Source: Eleusine coracana subsp. coracana (lineage: Eukaryota > Streptophyta > Magnoliopsida > Poales > Poaceae). Taken from it: a DNA stretch of 64,000 bases. A model generated the notes under the pieces. It saw only the letters and a program-made list of their open reading frames with translations. It did no database searches and had not been told where the DNA came from. Positions 10,689-21,699 of this stretch are shown here, piece by piece; position 1 is the stretch's first letter; every line of letters begins with the position of its first letter. The DNA lies in NCBI GenBank assembly GCA_032690845.1, contig CM064423.1, positions 32,510,044 through 32,574,043 of the forward strand, read 5' to 3'. The position numbers and the translations under genes are program-made.

Positions 10689-12578
10689 TCAGAGGAGATG
10701 CTGCTTGATAGCCTTAGGAATAGCAACTTTGTTACCTGGATAGGAAAGAATTTTTTCCAGAAGGTCAATCCTATATTCTTTTATGTCCTCCTGTTCCATG
10801 ATAAGAGAACTAGTTAGCAACCAACTCAAATTTAGTTATTGCTCTTGGGTATTCATTGTGGAAGCAATGCATTCACAGGGCAACTTGCTGAATGGCAGTT
10901 TATTTATTTTAAAAAGCAATGACTCACCCCGTCGATAGTACTGCAAAGCTCTTTGCCATTCCAAAGTTGTATGAATTTCAAAACGTAGAATCCACAATAC
11001 TGATGGCTTCCTTGGGTTGGAACCTCTGCATACATGAAGTCTTTTTTCGTCCACTTCAATCCCAGCTCAGGACATATCATGCGGACAAATTGGGTCATCC
11101 TCCTGGCAATCTTTTGTTTTACATCCTTATGATGTTTTTCTCTAACGTGTAAACTATCTCCAACTGGGTCCAGTATAGTGATCTTTTGAGCACTTTTGTC
11201 CAAAGAAAAGGCATACAAGGCGAAGTGATCATGGGCGGCGAACACAGGTACCAGTATCTAAAAGTCACGCACACGGTACAAGGATATATTTAGCATCCCA
11301 TCATCTATGAAAAGTACTAGCTGAATTATAAGCGATACATACCGTGTTGCAGGCAGCAGAAAATGCTCTCTTCCAATAACTCAAATTTAAACCCATAAAC
11401 ATTGCAAGGCCCTCAGGATCCTATTCACGTGCCAACAAAAATTGCTAAAAATTGATAGAAATAGCATCAGCAATTACGTTACTGGTACAGATTACCAGAA
11501 AAATGAAAGGGACAAACCGATTATAAAAATTTAGAGCCTTTCGGAGAAATTTCAGCCATCATGATTTGAATAGCAACATCTAGTAAATCATCAACTGGCA
11601 ATTTCCTTTGGTGTATGATTCAGCAAGATGCCAGGCTTCTATAGTATAGTGACCATCAGAAGAAAATATGGCTTCACTGCACATCAGGCAGTAGGATTAA
11701 TCAATAAAACAAGATCAATGATGGCTTCATTCGGTTACATTTGGTTCTATTTATACATCATATCTTTTGACCTAACTTGTAGTCTACTCTAAACAAATAT
11801 CCGAGTAGTTATCTTCTGGGTCTTAATCTCTAATGCTTCATAATCGAACCTCCGACCCACTCAGCCATATTGTCGAGTGGTTAAGTATCCCGTATATATA
11901 TGTACCACAAAATTAGAGTTGGATTTTTAATGGTACCTGCTCAAAAGTTTTTGCGCTTCACAAAGCAGTCTGTGTCGTCTTTTGTTCTCCAAATGCATAC
12001 GGTGTAGGAAAAAGTCGCTGCTGATCAGTTTGTGCCAGCGCTTGCAGACAAATAAGGCACGGCGAAAGCAACTAGATAGTGGTTGGACGGAAGAGAAGAT
12101 CTCTGTGAGTATCTCATCTGGCAGGACGCGAATATGACTTGCATGCGTGTCGATGTAGCCACAAGTCTGGTCAGTTCTACCCTGCATAAACCCGACCAAC
12201 CGATTTAGTTTATCGATAATATACAGCAAGAAAAGAAGCGAACAATCAAAGCAGTATTTAGTTGGCAGTTGGCCGCTAATAAAGTAACAATCAGTCATTC
12301 CAACTAATTATCAAAAGTCTCACATGTGTTATTCCTTTACTCCCTCTGTCCAATTGCATATTATAACAAACCAAACATTTAAGAAACTACCTCGAAGTTG
12401 CTCTTGTCCTTCCCTTTCATCTTCTTGGCAGGTATCTGCTCCACATCATCGCAACCAGTAAACTTGACCGCAGGCACTGAAGCTGCCCGGACACAGCCAC
12501 CAAATGAGGTAGCCAAGCTCTTTTCCGTGTGCAGAAGCAACATCAACAAGTTTTAAACACAATGCAGTTTTAAACAAG

Positions 12579-12583
<5 letters not shown>

Positions 12584-12616
<33 letters not shown>
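12584..12616. repeat. 33-bp G homopolymer
   Basis: Uninterrupted G run in the intron of the Ulp1-like pseudogene, followed by a shorter G run. The length may be an assembly estimate. Confidence 0.85.
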
Positions 12617-12617
<1 letters not shown>

Positions 12618-13059
12618 GCGGGGGGGAGGGCTTGCATGGTACCGTACCTCCATTCCCATGGATCCAGGACTCTGACACAATGCATTTTTAGGAGGCTACC
12701 ATTTTCTTCAGCTTCATGGCCATCCAACAGAGCAGGTATCTTGAGGATAGCCTGCATTTCGTCCGCATATCCTGAAAGAGGTGGCACTATCTGTTGTGGC
12801 AGCACTTGCATTTTTTTCATCTCTAGTCCAGCAGAGCTATCGTCCTCGTCATCGGAATCAATAATTATAATCTCTATCTCTGTTTTCCCATTTTTCCTTC
12901 ATCCATCGTGTTGGTTGTGACATCTTCAGGAACGGGGCTGCAGATTGGAAAGGAAATTAATGAGTTTTTACCTTCAAGCGATGGATATCTTACCATTACT
13001 CTGTAATATTTCCCATCTTCATATGTGTATCGCCCAAAAGCGTAGTAACAGTCAGAGTA

Positions 13060-13381
13060 AAAAAAAAAACTTGACCTGCAAGAGGTATGACGTCGCCCGG
13101 GCATTGCATTTAAGAAGAAGATCCTTTCACGTAGATCAAAAAAACTCCCGAACCCTTTTCCCCTCTTATATTGGGGCCACCAGCCTTGTGAGAATCTGGG
13201 CCGAGGCCACCACGGACGCCGTTGCTTTTAGAGACGAGGCTTTAACCAAATGCTTTGATGCGGGGAGAGACGAACGGACTTTTTTTAAACCAGATCGCAA
13301 ATTCGCTCCCACTGAGAGTCGAACCTGGAACCTGTGAGGTGCTACTCAGGCACCTTACCAGTGAGGTAAAGGTTGTTTTGC
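13060..13381 (-). mobile_element. tRNA-derived SINE, 322 bp, T-ending
   Basis: Flanked by a perfect 16-bp target duplication, agtaacagtcagagta (13044-13059 and 13382-13397). On the minus strand the head has a Pol III box A-like CCTCACTGGTAAGGTG and box B GGTTCGACTCT (13314-13325). The tail ends GTCAAG followed by about ten T. Heads of this type with a short T tail are typical of grass SINEs (p-SINE/Au-like). It sits within an exon of the F-box/Ulp1-like pseudogene. Confidence 0.9.
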
Positions 13382-13470
13382 AGTAACAGTCAGAGTAGTA
13401 GCCGTGAGCAGCGAACTATGATGACCCTCAAAGGCAGCACCAACAAAATATGTAATGAGAAACATGAAGT

Positions 13471-14156
13471 TGATAACAGAGTGTCTAACAAATAGAATCA
13501 GTAAAAACGCCTAGTCTTATACATTATTCGCACCAACCAGGATCCAATTTCGTGCTTCGTCCATGATCTCCGCAAGTAGATGTTGCATCGTTCTTGCTTG
13601 GTCTTGGAAGACCCTCTAGTTTCGTTCAGTCCACAGTACCAAATAGTATACACTTTATGGTCATGAAGGAGGTCTGATTGCAAAGTTTATTTAAACTACT
13701 TGCAGCTATGTTGAACACGTATATAAATGGTTTTACTTACACATTCTGTCAAAGAACTGGGTTGCTGTGCAAAGATCAGGTTGCAGATTAAGACATTGGA
13801 AAGATCAGGTTGCAGTGATAGTTAAGAGGCCCTCATTTTCTCGGGTAATGCAGAAAAATTCAGGAGTAAGAATGGACTGCTTTGATAATATATACTGCAA
13901 TGATACAATGTTTTGAGAAATTCTCACTGCTTTGGTAATATATTTGCATGCATAACATGCATTGTAACTTGTGCCCGCAGCAAGGCATGGTTATTCCCCT
14001 AGTTAAGTAGTAATTTCAGGTAGCACCAACTATAGTACTCTTCTAGTGTTGATATTTTAGGAAAAAAATAATGGCAGCCAGTAATTAAATGCATATTTAT
14101 GGCTAAAGAACTTGACAAGCTACTGGTAAAATCTAATGAGACAACTTCTTGAGAGA
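13471..14156. other. No gene seen
   Basis: A 61-codon minus ORF (13498-13683) faintly recalls the tail of plant LINE-type proteins (WYCGLNETR) but is too weak to call. The rest is AT-rich. Confidence 0.3.
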
Positions 14157-14161
14157 CAGAC

Positions 14162-15641
14162 TAAAAGTGCATCTAGGCCTCTAATTTTATTTTGGTGATT
14201 GACGTCAATACAATTAAGAATAGACTAATCGTTTAATAAGCATGTGTGTAGATAATGGTCCAAAATTTGGTGAACAAATTGGATAGAGACAAAAAGGGAG
14301 AAAGAAGAAGGAAAAGTGCTTCAAAGTTGATGTTAAAGAAATTGCTCAAGATCAAAGCTCATAAAATTTTCATTTTATCTTGAGTATAGGAAGGTCATAC
14401 TATTAAGAGGGACACAAGAGTTCAAAGCAAAAATGCTCCAAGTGCCAAATTTCTCATTTTCCAGCCAAATAAACTTTTCTAGGGTTTTTTCATCGGACTT
14501 GTCCGACGCGTCGGACAAGTCCATCGGACTCCGGTAGCGTTGCCACTCTGGGCCGTCGGACATGTCCGACGGTCATCGGACTTGTCCGATGACCTGAGGA
14601 AAGTCCAACGTGTCGGACATCTCTATCGGATTCTAGTACCTCTGCCACCTTGTGTCATCGGACATGTCCGATGATCCATCGGACTTGTCTAGTGAACCAA
14701 TCTTGTCCGAGGCATCGAGCATGTCCATCGGACTCCGATAACCATGCCACTTTGATTTATCTCCGATGACCATCAGAGTTGTCTGATGCAGATCTGAGAT
14801 ATATCCCCTCAAATGGCTCTTTTTCCCATTGGACTATAAATAGGATCTCATCCCACCCTTGGCCGGTTGGTCACTCATTCCACTCAAAAACACTCTCAAG
14901 CTCACTTTGCTCTCCCCAACTCTCCTCCCTTGCTTCCACTCTTGATTTATGAAGGGATTGAGAGAAGATTGAAGAGCTCTATCGCCTCCAAGCTTCCATC
15001 CTCTTGAGCACTTGGTTCATCCTCACCGCCGACAACTCTTGTATTTGTTACTCTTGGGGATTTATCCCCTAGATGGTTAGAGGTGCCCGTTCAGCTCTCA
15101 ACTCGTGTGGTGACGCCTCGAGAAGTTTGTATTGACCCCTTCTTTATGGAGCTTCTAGTGAAACACCGAGTTTGATCTTTGTGATCACTTGGAGAGGTTT
15201 AGGGTTAAAAGAGACCCGGTCCTTTGTGGATCTCTCAACGGAGATGTAGGCTTCTTTGTGGAGCTGAACTTCGGTGAAAAATTCTGAGTCTTTTGTGTGC
15301 TTTACTACTTGTCCTTCATTTACTTGTTCTTGCTCTTAATCTTACTAGTTAGGATTTGCTTTATATTTCTCAAATTAAATTATGTAGGTTGCATGCTAGT
15401 TATTTACTCTTTTCTACAGCTTCCTCTAGCTTGTAATTACTTATTCCTAGCTTGCCCTGAACTAGTTTTAAGTTTTAGCCGTCCGATCTACTTTTCTATC
15501 TCTTGCCATTGGGCAAGTCATCGGACTTTACTCATAATCATCGGACAAGTCTGACACTGCGCATTTAACTTTTATTATTAAATTATTTTTAGGGATAATT
15601 GCCTATTCATCCCGCCCCCCCCCCCCCTCTAGGCACTTTCA
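14162..15641 (+). mobile_element. Solo LTR, Sirevirus-like, 1,480 bp
   Basis: Begins TAAAAGTGCATCTAGGCC (first dinucleotide TA instead of TG) and ends CTAGGCACTTTCA, matching the ends of the D/E family LTR. A 5-bp target duplication CAGAC lies at 14157-14161 and 15642-15646, so both internal region and partner LTR were lost by recombination. TATAAATA lies at 14835-14842. Its palindromes have a different core from D/E: TCGGACTTGTCCGA and TCGGACATGTCCGA (about 14490-14770). A run of C precedes the 3' end. Confidence 0.92.
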
Positions 15642-15646
15642 CAGAC

Positions 15647-16340
15647 AGTACTCTTCTAATCAGATTTTGTCATTAAAAGGAGAGAAGTATTTTGGACAAC
15701 TTACGGCACACACAAAATCTAATGAGACAGACAAGGGCCAATCCAGAAAAAGAAGTAATTCAAGTCATACAACACATCCTGACATTGTTTGGGGAAGCAT
15801 CTGGAATGAAGTATTTTGGTGGGGAAAATTCACTTATGGTTCAATACTCCCCTCATATGCAGCTCTCATGGGTGTAAACGTGGAATTAGGAGTAGGCGCT
15901 ACGAAATATGCAATCGTAAGGATCTAAACTCAAGACCTCTGGCTTAATACTACGAATGGTCTATCCAAGTACAACCTTGAATCATGGCTTATCTCTGGAC
16001 CTAAGTGGCTAGCATGCAACTAACCAACTACCAAAGTGAAAGATCTAACTAAACCGCTGATCTAGAGGAGCTGTACGGCGCTGATCTAGAAGAGTTATAC
16101 AGTATCAAGTGAGATGTCACTTGCCTTTATGTGAATCACCGCCGCAGGAGGTCGTGCCATCATCCTAAACCTCCGCGAGCTCAACTGTGTCATCCTACTC
16201 GCGCACGGCTACCCTGTGGCAGTCACTGGATTGTTATTTTTCTCATATTTCCTATCTTTCAAGTGACTAAAAGTTTAAGAAAATTTCAGTCACTTGATTT
16301 GTGCTAAAATTTCTGGGTGATGCAATACAAACGAATATCA
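15647..16340. other. No gene seen
   Basis: Contains a short duplicated CGCTGATCTAGA word (about 16050-16090) and a tRNA box-B-like antisense word near 15925. No coding signal. Confidence 0.35.
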
Positions 16341-16658
16341 AGGATACGTTTGGCACAGCTTATGTAATTGCTTATGCTCAATAAACAGTTTGAACAGCCA
16401 AACAGCAAAATAGCAAATGCTTAAAGGATATAAGCACTTATAAGCACTTTGCTATTTTGTACAACCATAAGCACTTTGGGTAAAGCAGCAAAACATAGTT
16501 TTTAGTGTTTATGGTGGTTCTCTCTCTCAGCATAAGCAGTTTGAGGAAATAGGTATAAACAGTTTTACCAAACGGGGTGATTGTTTATATATAAACAGTT
16601 TTAACACAGCAAGCACTTATAATCACTTTGTGTATAAGCCGTGTGCCAAACACATCCT
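16341..16658. mobile_element. MITE with GGATRYGTTTGGCA ends, hAT-like
   Basis: The left end AGGATACGTTTGGCACAG and right end (inverted) AGGATGTGTTTGGCACAC form imperfect terminal inverted repeats of about 22 bp around a 318-bp AT-rich body full of ATAAGCACTT words. Flanks ATATCA and ATGTCA may be a decayed duplication. No ORF. Confidence 0.7.
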
Positions 16659-17205
16659 ATGTCATTTTATGGTATGTTGCCTGGCTCAAAAGAGCCCCTC
16701 CATAATTTCACTCATGTTTCTCGGCTAACTGCTGTTGCATGATTAATTGTATATGCCCTAAAGATGATATGACACTTTTGAAAATATCTAAATAAAACTA
16801 ACAAAGGAGTATGTAGAAAACACGAGTCCATGTATAGAAAAATTGATTCCGTCTGTAGAAAACACGAATCCATCTCTGAAAATACGAGAACTTACGTCGG
16901 CCTGGTCCGGTCCGTTTAGGCCCCTTTTATTGTGCGAATTGTTTAGGCCTCGTTTTGGTAGTTCAATTTCAATTAGGCCTCGGTTCGGTAGCTCAATTTG
17001 AATGAAACAGAGAAATAGTAATGGAGAAATTAGTTCGCAAATACGCGATCTGATTGGACGGTGGATTGGTGGCTACGCGGCTGACTGATTGAGGCACTCT
17101 CGATGGCCGTGTTCAACTCACGGCGGTTCGCGTGGCAGTGGCTCGCGCTGGCCAAGGCCATGCATGGTGGCGCATGAGGCGTCGTCGGGTGTAGCAATCA
17201 TACGC
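16659..17205. other. TIR-like words, no gene
   Basis: 16945-17005 holds two tandem copies of a TAGGCCTCGTTTTGGTAG-like word, of the kind seen at hAT or Harbinger MITE ends, without a complete element. GC-rich DNA follows from 17080. Confidence 0.4.
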
Positions 17206-17570
17206 CACGTTTGGGTAGTGGACATGAACGCTGTTCACACCGATCTCCATGGCGAAGCAGCGGATGTTCGGGTGTTGCATGCAGGTGCACGGGTTGAAGC
17301 GACAGGGACGCCCGGCGCACGTTTGATCGTTCATCTGCCCGCTCGTCTCTCTATAAATGCCGCCAACAAGGGGCGCACTCTCATCATGCCCGCGCTCCCA
17401 CACCTTCATTCCCCACTTCAGAAGCTTAAAACAATTGCTGTGGGAAGCTTAAAACAATTGAAGGCTTAGGCAGGTGCCCCGTTTGCCGGCTCATAGTCTT
17501 ATTCACCCGCTGCTTCGACATGGAGGGGCTTGTGGACTGCGTTCATGTCCATTGCCCAAATCGTGGTAAG
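17206..17570. repeat. Inverted repeat around a TATA-like site
   Basis: About 60 bp at 17206-17266 is repeated in reverse at 17508-17570 (shared words GCTGCTTCG, ATGGAG, GCGTTCATGTCCA, GCCCAAA). The enclosed 240 bp contains CTCTATAAATGCC at about 17350 and a tandem GAAGCTTAAAACAATTG pair (about 17422-17462). It could be a gene promoter caught in a foldback, or a Mutator-like end. Confidence 0.45.
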
Positions 17571-18597
17571 CGAGGTCGCGTGCTGCCGTACTGTGCTGGT
17601 CGAGGTCGGGCAGAGTGGGGAGCAGCAGAGGTCGTGTGCAAGGGAAGCTTGACGAGATGGCTCATAACGCAGAGGCCCGCGGTCAAGTCTGAGTCTGACT
17701 GTGGGCGGCACACCCGTGACTGCCTTCTTGTTTTTCGTGATGATAAAATGGCTCCAAGTGGTAAAATTCTAAAAAACGATGATAAAATCCGGAAGACAAT
17801 CGATAATAAAGTTCCACAATATCGAATGATGGTAAAATCCTTCAAAATTGGGCCTTCAAAATTGGGTCACAAGAACACATACCATATTATGCTGAGTTTA
17901 TTACAACAAAGATTTCTCACAAGAAAAATATATTTCAACAAAGATAATGGGCCAGATCGGCTGTGCTTGCGGCTGCAACAATACACAACTAGCGCATAAC
18001 AGCCTACACAAACAATTGCTAGCGATCAGACCCAATATGAAACTCAGGAGAGAGTTCTAGATGACCAAATCGTCACAGATGAGGGCTCAACAAGTCCTGG
18101 AGTATTCATTGAGAAAGATCTTGGATCACTCTAGAAGCTCTACAAATAAAAACAATAAGAGTATGACTTAGAAACTCTTTCAATAATAATAATGAAAAAC
18201 AATAGATAATACGGCACAACACACATGGTACACGAAGCTTAAAAAATCCATACGTGGGTAATTAAAAGTCCTGTTTTATTGCAGATAAATCCTGTATCCG
18301 ATTTATCAACATGTGCGTCAATAAAATACCAGGGAGAAATATAGAACCATCAACGGGTTGATAAATAGTTATGTTTTATTGCAGATAAATCACGACAACT
18401 CAACACGTAATACAAAAGCAACACAATATACACCATACAAAGTTACACTTAGTTGACTATGTAAGCAAACAAACTCAACATGATAAATATAATCTCATTC
18501 AGGGAATCACGACAACTCAACACATCATACGAAAGCAACACAATATACAAGAACTCAACATTTTATATTGGAGGAAGATAAAGTTCTGTTTCTGTTT
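17571..18597. other. AT-rich DNA with a dispersed 62-bp repeat
   Basis: 18398-18459 repeats 9080-9143 with about one mismatch, and a weaker third copy lies at 18510-18545. GCAGATAAATC also occurs twice (about 18285 and 18381). A 159-codon plus ORF (17520-17999) has no recognisable domain. Confidence 0.5.
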
Positions 18598-19385
18598 AAT
18601 TCTAATGGATTTTAAATTATTTGATATATATTTGTCTTAAGTCAAACATTTTTTATAGTTGAGTTCAGAATAAATACACGGATCGATCAAAAACACGGAC
18701 TAGAAAAAACACGGATTAGTAAAATACGGATAAAAAAACATGGATTAGGAAAACACGGATAAAAAACATGTTTTTTCGATCCATGTTTTTCTAATCCGTG
18801 TTTTTTTATCTGTATTTTTTATTTTTTGACTCATGTTTTTCTACCACTTCGTATTTTTCTAATCCGTGTTTTTGTCTGATCCATGTTTTTCTAATCCGTG
18901 TTTTTGACCGATCCATATTTTTCTAATCCTGCTGCGGCGCTCCAAGTGTGCATACGGCATTTCTAAGTCATGACATGCTCATCCTAGTTTAGAACTCAAC
19001 ACTGCATTGGACCATGGTGCCATGATTTATTGCTTCATTCCGATCCATCGCCCAATATTTCAAAATATAAAATATTTGACTTAAGACAAGTATATATCAA
19101 ATAATTTAAAATTCATAAGTCTTGAAACGCAAGCACTGCAATAGGATTAGAAAAATATGGATTGGTCAAAAACACGGATTAGAAAAACACGGATCAGACA
19201 AAAACACGAATTAGAAAAATAAGAATTGGTAGAAAAACACGGGTCGAAAAAATAAAAAAAAACACAGATCGAAAAAACACGCATATTTATCTGTGTTTTT
19301 CTAATCCGTGTTTTTTCGATCCGTGGTTTTTTGATCCGTGTTTTTCTAATCCGTATTTTTGACAAATCTGTCAAGAAAAAAAAAA
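18598..19385. repeat. Foldback array of ACACGGATTAG units
   Basis: Two domains (about 18670-18930 and 19145-19375) each consist of A-rich AAACACGGATTAG-like units that switch to the reverse complement (CTAATCCGTGTTTT) halfway, so each can fold into a long hairpin. A longer inverted pair, about 18601-18660 versus 19060-19125 (core TTTGACTTAAGACAA), brackets the first domain. The minus-strand ORF at 19147-19422 is only a translation of the repeat (RIRKTRIKK). Confidence 0.8.
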
Positions 19386-19627
19386 CACTAGTGCTGTCCA
19401 CAAATCGGTGAGTGAGCGCCACAGGCTAAACATGAGTAGAGAAACAGAGCATGAGAGAAAAAGTATGGTTACTGTTTCTGTGAGTTCAGTTCAAGACGCA
19501 TTGTTTAGATAACGGAAAATTATGACAGAGGGCATCTCTCCAGGAACATTAATCCATAACCAGCATATAAGTTATTGTCCATTAATCCATTACATAGCCA
19601 GCACTTTTGAAATAAATAAAATTACAG

Positions 19628-19930
19628 GCTAAGGCGATAGATTTCCGTATCGAACTTGCTGCTAAACTCCTTTTTCATCCCAACAATGTGAGAAATCCTT
19701 CACGTGCCAGCATGGAAAGCCCTGCACATGGCCCATTGAACGAATCAGAAGATGATAGCATGCAAATATATACACCCAATAAGGATATGCCGACCTGCCC
19801 ATTGAAGAGATCAGAAGATGATGATAGCGTACAGATAATTGGAATCAAGAAGAACATGCCGTCATCATCCCCCCAAGAGCAGAGGGAGAAGGAAGCAGTA
19901 GTCACGGAGGACGGTCCTCCACAACAGTGA
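19628..19930 (+). pseudogene. Isolated 3' exon of a Ulp1-like gene
   Basis: After an AATTACAG acceptor the frame reads IDFRIELAAKLLFHPNN, which parallels the last exon of the 10689-13470 gene (EYRIDLLEKILSYPGN). It then continues with an internally duplicated acidic segment (PLNESEDDSMQI and PLKRSEDDDSVQI) to a stop at 19928-19930. No upstream protease exons are present on this strand; the foldback array lies there instead. I read it as a captured or stranded gene end. The duplication inside the exon is unexplained. Confidence 0.45.
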
Positions 19931-20189
19931 CACTTATATGTTATGCCACTTCATGTAACATTGTTATCGACCTAGTGTCACAAAAGTACTATAGCTTTCA
20001 CAGTGTTTAACTTGTTGTAACCTTGGGAACCTGACGGGGATAGATCTAGACCGCACTCCTTCCTCGCTCTCTCTCCCTGGTGAAAACGCGGCGGCCTGGA
20101 GCATGACGCGAAGGCAGCCGCGCAGCGTAGGGCGGCAGCGGGGCGAGGCGGCTGCAAAGAGGCGGAGCTGCAGAGGCCGTGGGATGGCG

Positions 20190-20440
20190 GAGCGAGGTGG
20201 TGGGGCACGGCGGCGTCAGCGTTGCCGGCCACACGCGGCAGCCGTTATCCTGCCCCTTCCTTAATCCTTGTAGGAGCTCGATGTGGAGAACGACAGCCGC
20301 TAGATCAAGCGCCCAGCCCTTCCCGCCCCGGTGGGGCGAGGTGGTGAGGCACGGCAGCGGCTGCCCCACTGTTCCCCCTTCCTCAATAATTTGTAGGAGG
20401 ACGGCAACCGCCAGGTCAAGCACCTAGCCCTTTCCGCCCC
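20190..20440 (+). repeat. Diverged tandem duplication, about 125 bp
   Basis: The words GCGAGGTGGTGGGGCACGGC, TTGTAGGAG, ACGACAGCCGCTAGATCAAG and CCCAGCCCTT recur in order with small changes, giving two copies (about 20190-20325 and 20328-20440). GC-rich, with no convincing frame. Confidence 0.6.
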
Positions 20441-20539
20441 TCCTAATCGCTGGTATGTCCTTGCAGCAGGAGCTCTTATGGATTCGTCTCAATTCTTGCA
20501 GGAGCTTTTTACCGGGCAGAAAATGAATAGTCTAGCACT

Positions 20540-21180
20540 CTATGTACCTTTTCCATATCACCTATGTCACTTAAAATTACTACCTAGGCATAACATTTTC
20601 GTAACCTTAGTGTCACGTAAAATTTGTTTGGTCCATTTAAGTTGCCCTTTGTAACACCTGGGCTTGAGGCCAACAGTTCTGGGCCTGGTCCGGGAAAGTG
20701 GATCGCCCCACGTGGCCCGGTCAGCTTTGCACCTGCGCATAACATTTTCGTTGCCTTGGTGTCACCTAACTATTTTGCACCAGCGCATAACATTTTCTTG
20801 CGACTTGTGTCGCGGAAAAATAGATTTTATTTAGTGTCACACGTGCGACTTAACTTTGTGTCATTAGTGTCACATGTTTTGTGTCACCTAATCGTTCTGC
20901 TACAGCATATATAATAACTTTTTTCATACCGTGGTGTCAGTTAAATATAGTATACAGTGTTACTTAACATGTATCTCCTCTCACTTGAGAAAACTGTCAT
21001 CTACTATTTATTTTTCCTGTGCTTCTGTCACTGAAATATGGAGCCACCACACGTCACATCGTAATGGAGTATTGTCTCTCAAATATCCTCCCGCCACATG
21101 TAACATATTTATCGTACTATGTTACTTAACTGTTTTGCACCTAAGCGTAACATTTTTTTGCTAAGCTAGTACCTGAAGTG
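20540..21180. repeat. Degenerate tandem array of GCGCATAACATTTTC units
   Basis: Units combining CATAACATTTTC, GTGTCACNTAA and TTTTGCACC recur about every 60-70 bp near 20590, 20735, 20790, 20870, 20930 and 21150, with an outlier at 19940. Spacing and sequence are loose. No ORF of note. Confidence 0.5.
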
Positions 21181-21699
21181 TCATCGGAGGGGCCTCGCTT
21201 TGAACCTGCGTGATGGGGCATCGTCAGTGAAAGAATATTGTTGACGTTCACCTGGACGCATGAAAGAGGCAAAAGCAGCACCTTTGGTTGACAATACTCG
21301 AGAAACTAGACGTAATAGATCCGCGTCACATTGAGCGGAGCACCCGTAGCGATCATCATTACTCAGAACATGAGTACGGAATGTCATCGAGGACGTAGAG
21401 GACTCAGATACAATGAGTAGCCTGGATTGGAGTTTTTGATACCCTAAAAAAAAAGACTGAAACCAGAGAGCAATGTGGCGGCGATGGAGCTGTCGCCGAC
21501 CACCACAAGGCCAATTAACTCGCCTGAGTCTGGAATGCTGGGAGCAGAGGAAGACATCAATGGGAAGCAACGGTTTTTTCTGTTGGATGTTGTGCCTGCA
21601 TGTCCCCTAGTTGGACCAAGGCCTGCCCTGGTAGCTCCTTAGCCAGGAATCGCACAGCTCCTGCAGTCTGCAGGATTCCAGCGGCTCCCGCGAAGCAAA
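21181..21699. other. Unassigned, weak minus-strand coding look
   Basis: A 129-codon minus ORF (21181-21570) has a balanced composition but no motif I recognise. Confidence 0.3.

Larger units (their letters stand above)
10689..13470 (-). pseudogene. F-box plus Ulp1/C48 protease-like gene, decayed
   Basis: Minus-strand exons by splice sites and frame: about 13470-12994 (YAFGRYTYEDGKYYRVM, split by a SINE), 12937-12648 (acidic DSDDEDDSS, then a long helix), about 12535-12391, 12181-11937 (F-box: LPDEILTEIF, ALFVCKRWHKL), 11677-11496, 11420-11343 (NLSYWKRAF), 11257-10928 and 10790-10689 (ends AIKQHLL, stop). The 11257-10928 exon has the C48 signature: an HDHFALYAF histidine region, ILDPVGD, and a CGFYVL cysteine. 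All checkable junctions from the F-box exon on keep phase, so this was one gene. Frameshifts near 13410, 12880, 11620 and 11530 and the SINE kill it. C48 enzymes cleave SUMO-like modifiers; F-box proteins recruit SCF targets. Whether intact relatives carry both is not known to me. Confidence 0.62.

Noticed and set aside
12581..12820. Minus ORF ending in a run of prolines
   Set aside because: The proline run is the G homopolymer read in reverse. Only the part before the WEWR donor is exon.
13498..13683. Possible LINE-type protein tail on the minus strand
   Set aside because: Similarity rests on a few residues (WYCGLNETR) with no poly-A, RT or endonuclease nearby.
15920..15960. tRNA gene or SINE head
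   Set aside because: Only an antisense box-B-like word; no cloverleaf, no box A and no target duplication.
19147..19422. 91-codon minus ORF with RIRKTRIKK repeats
   Set aside because: It is a translation of the foldback array with no other coding sign.
20046..20423. 125-codon minus ORF in GC-rich DNA
   Set aside because: Overlaps the tandem duplication, has open frames on both strands and shows no motif.
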